Below are positions 6,712 to 14,073 of a stretch of DNA of 22,478 bases, piece after piece. The DNA is taken from positions 1-22,478 of the forward strand of contig CAAGNL010000145.1 of NCBI GenBank assembly GCA_900771305.1, written 5' to 3'. Below the pieces are notes generated by a model. That model was not told the origin of the DNA. It worked only from the letters and a program-made list of their open reading frames with translations, and searched no databases. A program made the translations under genes and the position numbers. Source of the stretch: Kiritimatiellia bacterium (GTDB taxonomy: Bacteria; Verrucomicrobiota; Kiritimatiellia; RFP12; UBA1067). How positions within the stretch are numbered: position 1 is the first letter of the stretch; every line of letters begins with the position of its first letter.

Positions 6712-8229
6712 ATGAAACTCGGTTTCGACAACGAAAAATACCTCTCGGAACAATCCGAGGAAATCCGCCGCCGCGCAGAGCGCTTCGGCAAACTCTACCT
6801 TGAGTTCGGCGGCAAGCTGATGAACGACTTCCACGCGGCGCGCTGCCTGCCCGGCTACGATCCGAACGTGAAGCTGCGACTGCTGCAGTCCCTCGGCGAC
6901 CAGGCGGAGATCCTCATCGCCATCTACTCGGGCGACATCGAGCACAAGAAGATGCGTGCCGACTTCGGCATCTCCTACGCCGACGACGCGCTGAAACTGA
7001 TCGACGACCTCAAGGGGCTCGGCCTGCTCGTGCGCGGCATCGTCATCACACGCTATGCGGGGCAGCCCGCGGCGCTTCAGTTCCGCCAGCGTCTCGAGAA
7101 CCGTGGCATCAACGTGTGGTTCCATTACGTGACGCAGGGCTACCCAGCCGATGTCGCGACGATCGTCTCCGACAACGGCTACGGCAAGAACGACTACGTC
7201 CCCACGGAGCGTCCGATCGTCGTCGTCACGGCCCCCGGCCCGGGTTCGGGCAAGTTCGCCACCTGCCTTTCGCAGATCTACCACGAATCCCGTCAGGGAC
7301 GCAAGGCCGGCTACTCGAAGTTCGAGTCGTTCCCCGTGTGGAACATGCCGCTCGAACACCCGCTCAACGTCGCCTACGAAGCCGCCACGATCGACCTCAA
7401 GGACTTCAATATGATCGATCCGTACCACCTGCAGGCGTACGGGAAGACGACGGTGAACTACAATCGCGACGTCGAGGCCTATCCCCTTCTCCGCGCCATC
7501 TGGGAAAAGATGACAGACGGCGAGTGCCCCTACAAGTCCCCCACGGACATGGGCGTGAACCGCATCGGCTTTGGCATCATCGACGACGACATCGTGCGGG
7601 AGGCCTCCAAGCAGGAGGTCATCCGCCGCAATCTGCGCCACCTCTGCGACTTCGCGCTCGGCGTCACGGATCGTGATTCCGTCGCCCGCGTGGATGCACT
7701 CATGCACAAGCTCGACCTCAAGAACGAGGACCGCATCCCCGTCGAGGCCGCGCGCCAAGCCGTTCAGGACGCCAAAGACGCCAGCAAGGGCAAGGCCGGC
7801 GGCTCCGTCGTCTCCGGCGCGGCCATCCAGCTGAAGGACGGACGCATCGTCACGGGCCACAACTCGGACGAGCTGCACGCGACCGCCGCCATGATCCTCA
7901 ACGCCGTCAAGCTGCTCGCCGGCATTCCCAACCAGATCCACCTCATCGCCCCGAACATCATCCAGTCCATCGCGCACATGAAGCGCGACATCCTCAAGGG
8001 CGGCTACACGTCCCTCAACCTGGACGAGGCGCTGATCGGCCTTGCGATCTCCTGCACCACGAACCCCGCGGCGGCGATTGCCACGGAAAAGCTCGCCGAA
8101 CTGCGCAGCTGCGAAGTGCACCTCACGCACATCGCGCCTCCTGGTGACCAGGCCGGTCTCCGCCGCCTTGGCATCCGCTTCACGTGCGACCCCTACTTCG
8201 CGACGAAGGCCCTCTTCGCCGGACAGTAA
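6712..8229 (+). CDS. DUF1846 family protein
   Basis: The 505-residue protein matches the DUF1846 (UPF0371) family over its whole length, including the start KLGFDNEKYL, DIEHKKMRADFGI, ITRYAGQPAA, YVTQGYPADV and the ending CDPYFATKALF. The family has no established function that I can name. A P-loop-like APGPGSGKFATCLSQIYHE near residue 177-195 suggests nucleotide or phosphate binding, and it is cytoplasmic (no signal peptide or membrane segment). I chose ATG at 6712 because family proteins start at that point; the longer open frame starts inside the hairpin. It follows the nifU-like gene by 58 bases and ends six bases before a strong terminator. Co-transcription with the scaffold is possible but the hairpin between them may weaken it. 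Confidence 0.88.
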   Translation: MKLGFDNEKYLSEQSEEIRRRAERFGKLYLEFGGKLMNDFHAARCLPGYDPNVKLRLLQSLGDQAEILIAIYSGDIEHKKMRADFGISYADDALKLIDDLKGLGLLVRGIVITRYAGQPAALQFRQRLENRGINVWFHYVTQGYPADVATIVSDNGYGKNDYVPTERPIVVVTAPGPGSGKFATCLSQIYHESRQGRKAGYSKFESFPVWNMPLEHPLNVAYEAATIDLKDFNMIDPYHLQAYGKTTVNYNRDVEAYPLLRAIWEKMTDGECPYKSPTDMGVNRIGFGIIDDDIVREASKQEVIRRNLRHLCDFALGVTDRDSVARVDALMHKLDLKNEDRIPVEAARQAVQDAKDASKGKAGGSVVSGAAIQLKDGRIVTGHNSDELHATAAMILNAVKLLAGIPNQIHLIAPNIIQSIAHMKRDILKGGYTSLNLDEALIGLAISCTTNPAAAIATEKLAELRSCEVHLTHIAPPGDQAGLRRLGIRFTCDPYFATKALFAGQ

Positions 8230-8234
8230 CAATG

Positions 8235-8266
8235 AAGAAAGACAGCCTTGACGGCTGTCTTTCTTT
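8235..8266. terminator. Bidirectional intrinsic terminator
   Basis: AAGAAAGACAGCC (8235-8247) and GGCTGTCTTTCTT (8253-8265) form a perfect 13-bp stem around TTGAC. The outer stem is A-rich on the left and T-rich on the right, so it can end transcripts from both directions. It separates the convergent DUF1846 gene and the hemA fusion gene. Confidence 0.88.
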
Positions 8267-8307
8267 ACCATGAGGGCCGGTCACTCCGCGATCGGCTTCT
8301 CTTTTTA

Positions 8308-9762
8308 TCAAAGCATCGCTCTGTATTCGCTGCGGATGACGTCGTCGGCCTTCGCCAGCACCTCGTTGAGCGTACCCGTCTTGACGCGATGCCAAAGCTT
8401 GAGGTCATCGAGATCGGCGACGTTCACGCCATGCCCCCAGTCATCGTAGAACGGATCAATGTTGCGCGGCACGCCCAGATCCACGAAGAGGACATTGCGG
8501 TCGGCCACGGCGACACACATTCCCTGTGTCACGACGGGTCGTGAGGCGTCGACGGCGCTGAGCACGATGTCGGCAGTCTTCAGAACATCGGGTAGCCGCT
8601 CCAGCTGTTCAACGGCAATCGGGCGCCCATACGAGGCAACCTCGGGCACATTGACGTGGTAGACCCACGTGAGCGCCACGTCCGTACGGCAGAGGGCCTC
8701 CACGGCGCCGCGACCCACCATGCCGGTTCCCACAACGACGACATGCGTCTTCGCGTCGAGACCGCCATGCACACTCAGATAGCGCACGGCCACCTGGTCG
8801 ATCTCCGCGACGCGGAGCATGCCCTCGACCTCGTGGCGCACGGCCTTCGACACGCGGAGGATCTCCGCACCAGTGAAGCGGATCGCCCCCGCACTCCAGC
8901 CGTTGGACTCAGCCTCGGCAAGAGCATCCTTCACCTGGGAGACGATGTGAAACTCACCCAGCAGGGAGGACTCGAGTCCGCTCGTCACGCGCGTCAGATG
9001 CCGAAAAGCCTCGAAGCCACGCAGCTCGAAGCGTTCCTCCGGCAACAGACGATCGAACCCCGTCAGGCGGCGCAAGACGGCGGCGACGCCCGGATCGCGG
9101 GAGACGACGGCAACCAGCTCAACGCGGTTGCAGGTGTTGAGGATGAAGAACTCCTGAACCCCACGCACGTGCTTGAGCAGCGCACCCAATTCGGCTCGTT
9201 CGACGGACGGAAGATGATAGGGCGCGCGCTTGCGGCTCGGCAGCAGAGCATCACACGTGCCCATCACGAGCAGATCGAGGTCACGCCCCTCACCCAGCAT
9301 CGCGACAATCTCGTTCTTGACGTCGCGTGCCTCCTTGCAGCTCTGTCCGCTTGTGGAGACAGCCACCACCAGATCGCCGATCAGCGCCGTCGCAGGCGTC
9401 GTGAAATCACCGTCGCTCCAGTTCATGTCGGCGCAACAGCAGGGAATGCGCGCCACCCGCGCCTCGTCGAGAATCGCGCGGTTGACGTGCTTGTCATCCG
9501 TGCAGGCGAAAACGAGCAGATGCCCTGCCACGTCACCGGACCGATAGTCGCGTCGGGTCCAGAGGATGCGCCCCTCCTCGGCGAGCACCTTCAGTTCATC
9601 GACCGCATCCGGACACACCAACTCGACCTTCGCCCCCGCCTCCAGCAGCGACTTCGTCTTGCGACGACCGACCTGTCCACCACCGACGACCAGAACCTTC
9701 CGGTCGTCGATGATCAGATTCAAAGGAATCGTCTTCCTGACTGGACGCCCTTCGCGACGCAT
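8308..9762 (-). CDS. hemA: Precorrin-2 dehydrogenase / glutamyl-tRNA reductase fusion
   Basis: Residues 10-160 are a CysG-N/Met8-type domain: VLVVGGGQVGRRKT binds NAD, then CTDDKHVN and VAVSTSGQSCKEAR. That domain oxidises precorrin-2 to sirohydrochlorin and may insert iron. Residues 163-484 are glutamyl-tRNA reductase, which makes glutamate-1-semialdehyde: ILNTCNRVEL carries catalytic Cys211, TSGLESSLLGE (260-270), a second Rossmann loop VVVVGTGMVGRG, and FVDLGVPRNIDP. Canonical HemA continues about 100 residues beyond this point; here the protein stops in the spinal helix, so the dimerisation domain is missing. The N-terminal substrate-binding segment of HemA is also poorly conserved. ATG at 9762 overlaps the queF stop by one base (TGATG). 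No other heme or cobalamin genes lie in the window. Confidence 0.93.
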   Translation of the reverse strand: MRREGRPVRKTIPLNLIIDDRKVLVVGGGQVGRRKTKSLLEAGAKVELVCPDAVDELKVLAEEGRILWTRRDYRSGDVAGHLLVFACTDDKHVNRAILDEARVARIPCCCADMNWSDGDFTTPATALIGDLVVAVSTSGQSCKEARDVKNEIVAMLGEGRDLDLLVMGTCDALLPSRKRAPYHLPSVERAELGALLKHVRGVQEFFILNTCNRVELVAVVSRDPGVAAVLRRLTGFDRLLPEERFELRGFEAFRHLTRVTSGLESSLLGEFHIVSQVKDALAEAESNGWSAGAIRFTGAEILRVSKAVRHEVEGMLRVAEIDQVAVRYLSVHGGLDAKTHVVVVGTGMVGRGAVEALCRTDVALTWVYHVNVPEVASYGRPIAVEQLERLPDVLKTADIVLSAVDASRPVVTQGMCVAVADRNVLFVDLGVPRNIDPFYDDWGHGVNVADLDDLKLWHRVKTGTLNEVLAKADDVIRSEYRAML

Positions 9763-10226
9763 CAGTCCCGCACCCCGTTCCAGTTCTCGAAGCGCCTCTG
9801 CGCAAGCGCCTTGTATTTCGCGCCCACACCACCGTTCACGTACGGATCGATGGAGATTCCGCCGCGCGCGGCAAACTTGCCGTAGACCTCCATGTATTTC
9901 GGCTTCAGCAGCTTCACAAGATCATTGTAGATCACATTGACGACATCTTCGTGGAAATCGCCATGATTACGGAATCCGAAGAGATAGAGCTTGAGCGACT
10001 TGGACTCGACCAGCCTCTTCGCGGGAATGTAGCGGATCGTGAGCGTCGCAAAATCCGGTTGCCCCGTCTTGGGACAGAGCGTTGTGAACTCGGGACAGGT
10101 GAACGTCACCCAGTAGTCGCGATCGGGATGCTTGTTGTCGAACGCATCCAGCATTGACGGGTCGTAGTCCGCCGTCGCCTTCACGGTTTTGCCCAAAGCC
10201 TTCAGAGTTCCCAAATCTTCTCTCAT
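9762..10226 (-). CDS. queF: QueF, preQ0 reductase (NADPH-dependent)
   Basis: The 154-residue cytoplasmic enzyme is the short, unimodular type of QueF. It reduces the nitrile of 7-cyano-7-deazaguanine to the aminomethyl of preQ1 for queuosine synthesis. Cys51 in TTLCPKTGQPDF is the thioimide-forming residue and Asp58 the proton donor. ESKSLK (74-79) is the QueF signature motif for NADPH, and FRNHGDFHEDVVN contains the conserved substrate glutamate. The gene starts four bases after the ABC ATPase stop, with an AAGGA inside that gene's end as ribosome binding site, and its stop overlaps the hemA start. With queH in another operon, it shows the organism makes queuosine. Confidence 0.97.
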   Translation of the reverse strand: MREDLGTLKALGKTVKATADYDPSMLDAFDNKHPDRDYWVTFTCPEFTTLCPKTGQPDFATLTIRYIPAKRLVESKSLKLYLFGFRNHGDFHEDVVNVIYNDLVKLLKPKYMEVYGKFAARGGISIDPYVNGGVGAKYKALAQRRFENWNGVRD

Positions 10227-10230
10227 GTCA

Positions 10231-11295
10231 TCAATCCTTGAAATAAACGACCGTCTCCATGTCCGGCACCATCAGGACGCGTTCGCCGTGCCGCACGGAT
10301 GCATCGCCCGGCACCCGGGCGATCATCGGCGTCTTCCGCTGGTCCAGTACGGCGTGCACGATTGTCTCCGCCCCCAGAGGCTCGACGAGGTCCACCGTGG
10401 CAGACAGTCCCTTCACGGCCACCGTTCCGTCCCTCAACGCCTTCAAGTCAGCACTCTCGCCCCCCTCACCCTTCTCAACCCTCTCAACCTTCACATGCTC
10501 CGGCCGGACACCGACAGTCCGACCGAGATCGAGGATGCCAGGCGGCAGCAGGTTCATCGGCGGCGTGCCAATGAAGGAGGCGACGAAGCGGTTCGCGGGA
10601 TGGTTGTAGACCTCGAGCGGCGCGGCGGCCTGCTGGATTTTTCCGCCACTCATCACGACGATGCGCTCGCCCATCGTCATCGCCTCGACCTGATCGTGTG
10701 TGACGTAGATCATCGTCGCCCCGAGACGGTGGTGCAGGCGCACGATCTCGGCACGCATCTCGACGCGCATCTTGGCATCGAGGTTGGAGAGCGGCTCATC
10801 GAAGAGAAAGACGGCGGGCTCACGGACGATCGCACGGCCGAGGGCGACGCGCTGGCGCTGTCCGCCCGAAAGAGCCTTCGGTAGACGGTCAAGATAGGCG
10901 GTAAGCCCCAATGTCTCGGCGGTCTCGTCAACGCGGCGCGCAATCTCGTCCTTGGGCACATGGCGAAGCTTGAGCGCAAAGCTCATGTTCTCGCGCACCG
11001 TCATGTGCGGGTAGAGGGCGTAGTTCTGGAAGACCATCGCAATGTCACGGTCCTTCGGTGGAAGATTGGTGACGTCGCGTCCGCCGATGGAGATGGAGCC
11101 CCCCGTCGGAAGCTCCAGCCCGGCCACCATGCGCAGCGTCGTCGATTTTCCACAGCCGGATGGTCCCACCAGCACCAGGAACTCGCCTGGGGCCACCTCG
11201 AGCGTAAAATCATCCACCGCGGGCAGCTGACCCGCGGCGTAGATCTTCTCGACGTGACGGAAGGAGACTCCCGCCTTCTCACCTGTAATCGCCAT
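10231..11295 (-). CDS. ABC transporter ATPase, MalK/UgpC/MsiK type
   Basis: The 354-residue protein energises sugar uptake by binding-protein-dependent transporters at the inner face of the membrane. Walker A GPSGCGKST (44-52), Q-loop Q90, signature LSGGQ (142-146), Walker B VFLFDE (162-167), D-loop SNLDAKMR and switch His200 are all intact. A TOBE/MalK regulatory region follows from about 235 (FIGTPPMNLLP, GVRPEH). No permease or solute-binding gene is adjacent, so it may serve several transporters, as MsiK does in Streptomyces. Between GVRPEH and ATVDLVEPLG about 30 residues replace the usual 10-15, including the repeat K-V-E/R-V-E/K-G-E/G-G-E (269-280). The gene starts from a leaderless-type promoter and heads the queF-hemA operon. 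Confidence 0.92.
   Translation of the reverse strand: MAITGEKAGVSFRHVEKIYAAGQLPAVDDFTLEVAPGEFLVLVGPSGCGKSTTLRMVAGLELPTGGSISIGGRDVTNLPPKDRDIAMVFQNYALYPHMTVRENMSFALKLRHVPKDEIARRVDETAETLGLTAYLDRLPKALSGGQRQRVALGRAIVREPAVFLFDEPLSNLDAKMRVEMRAEIVRLHHRLGATMIYVTHDQVEAMTMGERIVVMSGGKIQQAAAPLEVYNHPANRFVASFIGTPPMNLLPPGILDLGRTVGVRPEHVKVERVEKGEGGESADLKALRDGTVAVKGLSATVDLVEPLGAETIVHAVLDQRKTPMIARVPGDASVRHGERVLMVPDMETVVYFKD
10456..10491 (-). repeat. In-frame 9-bp tandem repeat in the ABC ATPase
   Basis: On the minus strand four 9-base units run in order: AAGGTTGAG, AGGGTTGAG, AAGGGTGAG and GGGGGCGAG. Because the unit is a multiple of three the frame is kept and the protein gains K-V-E, R-V-E, K-G-E and G-G-E. 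The position is a surface loop of the regulatory domain where homologues are shorter. Confidence 0.75.
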
Positions 11296-11301
11296 GCGGA
11301 T

Positions 11302-11310
11302 ATTCTACCA
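11302..11310 (-). promoter_or_regulatory. Extended -10 promoter giving a leaderless start
   Basis: Minus-strand TGG-TAGAAT (11310-11302) is an extended -10 element that ends only six bases before the ATG at 11295. Transcription would start at about the start codon, and no Shine-Dalgarno sequence is present. The arrangement is the same as at 2273-2289. It provides a promoter for the ABC-queF-hemA operon inside the 80-base gap after the LemA partner gene. Confidence 0.5.
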
Positions 11311-11375
11311 TATCAAAGGCCCAAACGCGAACGCACACTCCCGTCATTCTTCTCATCTGGCTCGGTCAAATCAAC

Positions 11376-13115
11376 TCACCGCCCCTGTGGGCTGCCAAGT
11401 TCAGTCACCAGATACGAATAAATGAGGCGGCGGTAGGCCGCATTTCCAGCCTGCCTGTAGCAGCAGGCGAAATGCTCCTTCGGGGACTCGCCCTCCGAGA
11501 TGCACATCTCGCTCGTGCGCTGAATCGGCACATACTCAATCCATTCGACGGGAACGTCGTGCCAGTGGCCGTCGCCGCCGTGGACACTGACGTAGTCGAC
11601 ACGATTGACGCCGCGGAAGCCATGCGCGGTCACCGCCACACGACTGACCCCGTCCTCGTCACGCGCAAGTACCCGCGTTTTCAGGATGTTCTCCGTGATG
11701 CAGTCAGGATGCCTGAACTGTTCGTCTCCATAGTAGTTGGCCAGGGACTCCTGTTCCCAGAAGGAGGATCGCTCGGAGGGGAGCACGCCCTTCCAGATGT
11801 CCTCGTGCGTGCGCGTCTGCTGATAGAGCGGAATCGCCAGCAGCGGAGCAAGCGCGAAGTAGACGTCTTTGAAATACTGTTCGTTGAAGGACTGGAACGT
11901 CTGACGCGCACGATCATAGTCGAAATCCTGGAATCGTTCGGGACTGGTATCAAGAACGGCCTCATCAAGGTGAGTCGAGGTCAGCATATTGATCCGATGG
12001 TCCTTTCGGAACGTGAAATCGTCACCATAGCCGACCTTATGATCCTGAAGCAGGGCAAGCATCTGCAGCTGCGCCACGGGTGTGAATAGCAGACGGAATT
12101 CGACCTCGTTGTTGCGATTCGGCGTGTGGAACCAAGTCTCGAACTCGTGATTGCCCATCAGCGTGAAGTTGGAGCTGTCCTCAAGATTGCGGGAAAAGGC
12201 CTCTAGTTTGCGCAGACGCCGCCATTTCCGCCAACGCTCGATGAGTCCACCTCCTTCACTGGAGAAGCCAGATGGTTCGCGCGAGAACTTCAAGTTCGGC
12301 GCGGCATCGTTTCCGTAGATCAGGAGCTTGTGCCTCGAATAGACGGGGACAGGCTTCTCCACCTGCGCATGGAGTGCCTCTGAGCGCGTGACATAGTGAC
12401 CATCTCCGTCGGAATCCTCCTCCCATTCCTCCCACTCAATATCCAAAACACCGTCATAGGTCTCCGTCCCCCAATCTTGGTCCAGATACTCGCCGAAGAG
12501 GAACGGGTTGCCGTTGATGACGCCCGACTGGGCGAAAAGAATCGACTTGCCCTCGTTGAACCGATCGCTCCAACCATAGAGTCGACGCAGATCTTCAAGG
12601 CGTCGCGATGTGAAATAGGGATCAAAGGCCAGTCGCGGAACGGTCTGCTCGATCAAACGCGTCGTGAGATCCCATGTGTAGAGGCGATTGAGCGGCGCCA
12701 TCTGCTTCCAGGCCATGTCCGTTTCGCGCCGAATGCGTTCCCGCAGCGTCCCAATCTGGCGTAAAGCCCGAAGGAAAGACGGAATCAACGCGCCCCCCAG
12801 CAGAAGCCCCGCAAGGCATCCAAGCAACCAGGAAATGCGATTCGGGTTCCCCTCGAGCAGAAAGAAGACGACAAGACAAGCCAACGCAGCCAGGAAGAAC
12901 AATGCCACGCCCAATCCCAACAGGGTCTTCTTTCCAGATGCGGACTCAACCTTTCTCTCGAGCTCGTGGATCAACGCGATCAGCCGACGATTCGCCGCGA
13001 CGTCAATGCCGGACGCCGTCGTCAGCTCCTTGAACTTTGCGCGCGTCAACGCGGCGAACTTCGCCTTGAAGTCGTCTCGATAGCGCGCCAGGGGCTCGTA
13101 GACGTCCTCGATCAT
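11376..13115 (-). CDS. Two-TM protein partnered with LemA, DUF3137-like
   Basis: I do not recognise this 579-residue protein with certainty. It has a charged N-terminal helical segment (1-62), two membrane helices at about 65-88 and 93-113, then a large domain that should face the cytoplasm. That domain holds a very acidic patch (IEWEEWEEDSDGD) and aromatic-rich blocks (RLAFDPYFTSRRLEDL, GNHEFETWFHTPN, VEFRLLFTPVAQLQML). The layout and the LemA neighbour resemble proteins with DUF3137, often encoded next to lemA. It begins 24 bases after the lemA stop, so the two are almost surely co-transcribed. The ATG at 13115 lacks a clear ribosome binding site, which suggests coupling to lemA. No enzyme motif is visible. 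Confidence 0.8.
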   Translation of the reverse strand: MIEDVYEPLARYRDDFKAKFAALTRAKFKELTTASGIDVAANRRLIALIHELERKVESASGKKTLLGLGVALFFLAALACLVVFFLLEGNPNRISWLLGCLAGLLLGGALIPSFLRALRQIGTLRERIRRETDMAWKQMAPLNRLYTWDLTTRLIEQTVPRLAFDPYFTSRRLEDLRRLYGWSDRFNEGKSILFAQSGVINGNPFLFGEYLDQDWGTETYDGVLDIEWEEWEEDSDGDGHYVTRSEALHAQVEKPVPVYSRHKLLIYGNDAAPNLKFSREPSGFSSEGGGLIERWRKWRRLRKLEAFSRNLEDSSNFTLMGNHEFETWFHTPNRNNEVEFRLLFTPVAQLQMLALLQDHKVGYGDDFTFRKDHRINMLTSTHLDEAVLDTSPERFQDFDYDRARQTFQSFNEQYFKDVYFALAPLLAIPLYQQTRTHEDIWKGVLPSERSSFWEQESLANYYGDEQFRHPDCITENILKTRVLARDEDGVSRVAVTAHGFRGVNRVDYVSVHGGDGHWHDVPVEWIEYVPIQRTSEMCISEGESPKEHFACCYRQAGNAAYRRLIYSYLVTELGSPQGR

Positions 13116-13139
13116 CGGCTAGAAGCAGTCTTGGACGGT

Positions 13140-13799
13140 TTAGGCGAAGAATGCCTGGCGAGCGGATTTCTTGGTTTCGATGGACGCCGAGAACGGGATG
13201 CGCGTGGTGTAGCCTGCCCGTGCGGCGACAATCTGCTTCGTCGGCCAGTCGAAGACGTCGGAATTCCACTGGTTCACCGTGTCGTTGTAAAGGGAACGAG
13301 CAGCGGTGATCTCCTTCTGGAGGTAAGCATTCTGCTGCATGGCATCCGCAATCGCGGCATGAGCTTTCAAATCGGGGTAGGCCTCCACTTGGGGGAAGAT
13401 TCGGCCAAATGCACCGTCAAGCCGGTTCTGGACCTCGTTGCGCTCCATCTGTGCGCCACCGCGAAACGCGGCGACGGCCTTCATCACATCCTTGTCGAGA
13501 TCCACAGCCTTTGAAACAAGCTGGGCAACGTTCTGCAGAATCTGCACCCGCTGCTCGAGATAGTTGTCGATGGTCGAAGCGTCCGACTGCAGCTTCTGCT
13601 GTAGCTTCTGGAAATAGTTGCGCGCATTGATCTTCATGAAGAGGAAGATCACACCCGGGATGACTCCGCAGACCCACAACAGAATCTCGAACAACGTCGA
13701 CCCCCAGCCCACGGTCACCGTGAGCTGCTTCTCGATCACATTCACGTTACGTCCCGCAGGATTGACGTTATCCGTCATTTCATCAAGTTCATTCGCCAT
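13140..13799 (-). CDS. lemA: LemA family membrane protein
   Basis: The 219-residue protein has a short N-terminal tail, one membrane helix (about 35-55, FEILLWVCGVIPGVIFLFM) and a long helical C-terminal domain with the LemA pattern: NARNYFQKLQQKLQSDASTI, RVQILQNVAQLVSKA, LDGAFGRIFPQVEAYPDLKA and ARSLYNDTVNQWN. LemA proteins are widespread, and their molecular role is not settled. The family usually has Y-N-x-L-V near the helix. I chose ATG at 13799 over the open frame to 13835 because AAGGAGG (13812-13806) lies six bases upstream, one of the best ribosome binding sites here. It is transcribed with the two-TM gene. Confidence 0.93.
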   Translation of the reverse strand: MANELDEMTDNVNPAGRNVNVIEKQLTVTVGWGSTLFEILLWVCGVIPGVIFLFMKINARNYFQKLQQKLQSDASTIDNYLEQRVQILQNVAQLVSKAVDLDKDVMKAVAAFRGGAQMERNEVQNRLDGAFGRIFPQVEAYPDLKAHAAIADAMQQNAYLQKEITAARSLYNDTVNQWNSDVFDWPTKQIVAARAGYTTRIPFSASIETKKSARQAFFA

Positions 13800-13825
13800 T
13801 TCGACCCTCCTTTGAAGAGGACGGT

Positions 13826-13834
13826 ATTTTACCA
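13826..13834 (-). promoter_or_regulatory. Extended -10 promoter of lemA
   Basis: Minus-strand TGG-TAAAAT (13834-13826) precedes the lemA ribosome binding site. The predicted start is near 13819, giving a leader of about 20 bases. No clear -35 box is present. It diverges from the tRNA-Ser promoter, whose -35 box begins 11 bases away. Confidence 0.5.
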
Positions 13835-13844
13835 CAAATTCCGA

Positions 13845-13873
13845 TTGCCATGGGAGAAGGAAAATTGTATACT
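13845..13873 (+). promoter_or_regulatory. Promoter of tRNA-Ser
   Basis: TTGCCA (13845-13850) and TATACT (13868-13873) are separated by 17 bases. The predicted start is near 13880, about 13 bases before the mature tRNA 5' end. Confidence 0.75.
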
Positions 13874-13892
13874 ATCACCACTTTTTCCGCCT

Positions 13893-13982
13893 GGAAGGGT
13901 GTCCGAGTGGTCGATGGTGCAACCTTGGAAAGGTTGTGTAGGCGCAAGTCTACCGGGGGTTCGAATCCCCCCCCTTCCGCCA
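13893..13982 (+). tRNA. tRNA-Ser (anticodon GGA)
   Basis: This 90-base type II tRNA has a 7-bp acceptor stem (GGAAGGG with CCCTTCC), discriminator G and an encoded CCA. The anticodon stem CAACC/GGTTG encloses TTGGAAA, giving anticodon GGA, which reads UCC and UCU serine codons. A long variable arm (around GGCGCAAGTC) is typical of serine tRNAs. The T-stem is GGGGG/CCCCC around TTCGAAT. It stands alone with its own promoter and terminator. Integrases often use tRNA 3' ends as attachment sites, but no integrase gene or repeated tRNA end is visible here. Confidence 0.97.
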
Positions 13983-14000
13983 ACGCGGGAAACAGCAGAA

Positions 14001-14034
14001 AAGCCGCTTGCCGAAGTCAAGCGGTTCTTTTTTT
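14001..14034 (+). terminator. Intrinsic terminator of tRNA-Ser
   Basis: GCCGCTTG (14003-14010) pairs with CAAGCGGT (14018-14025) around CCGAAGT, with one G-T wobble, followed by C and seven T (14028-14034). On the other strand the stem is followed by CTTTTC, so it may also stop the pbpC operon. Confidence 0.88.
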
Positions 14035-14037
14035 ATC

Positions 14038-14073
14038 CACATCGGAGTTTCGGTTCACATCAGAGTTCCGGAG
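14038..14073. repeat. 18-bp imperfect tandem repeat over the pbpC stop
   Basis: CACATCGGAGTTTCGGTT (14038-14055) is followed directly by CACATCAGAGTTCCGGAG (14056-14073), 14 of 18 bases identical. The second copy contains the pbpC stop codon and its last codons. It looks like a small local duplication. Confidence 0.6.

Noticed and set aside
6694..8271. Open minus-strand frame of 525 codons
   Set aside because: It lies opposite the DUF1846 gene, which matches its family end to end, and it runs through the terminator hairpin at 8235-8266.
13893..13982. tRNA-Ser as attachment site of a genomic island
   Set aside because: No integrase, no second copy of the tRNA 3' end and no change in gene style appear on either side within the window.
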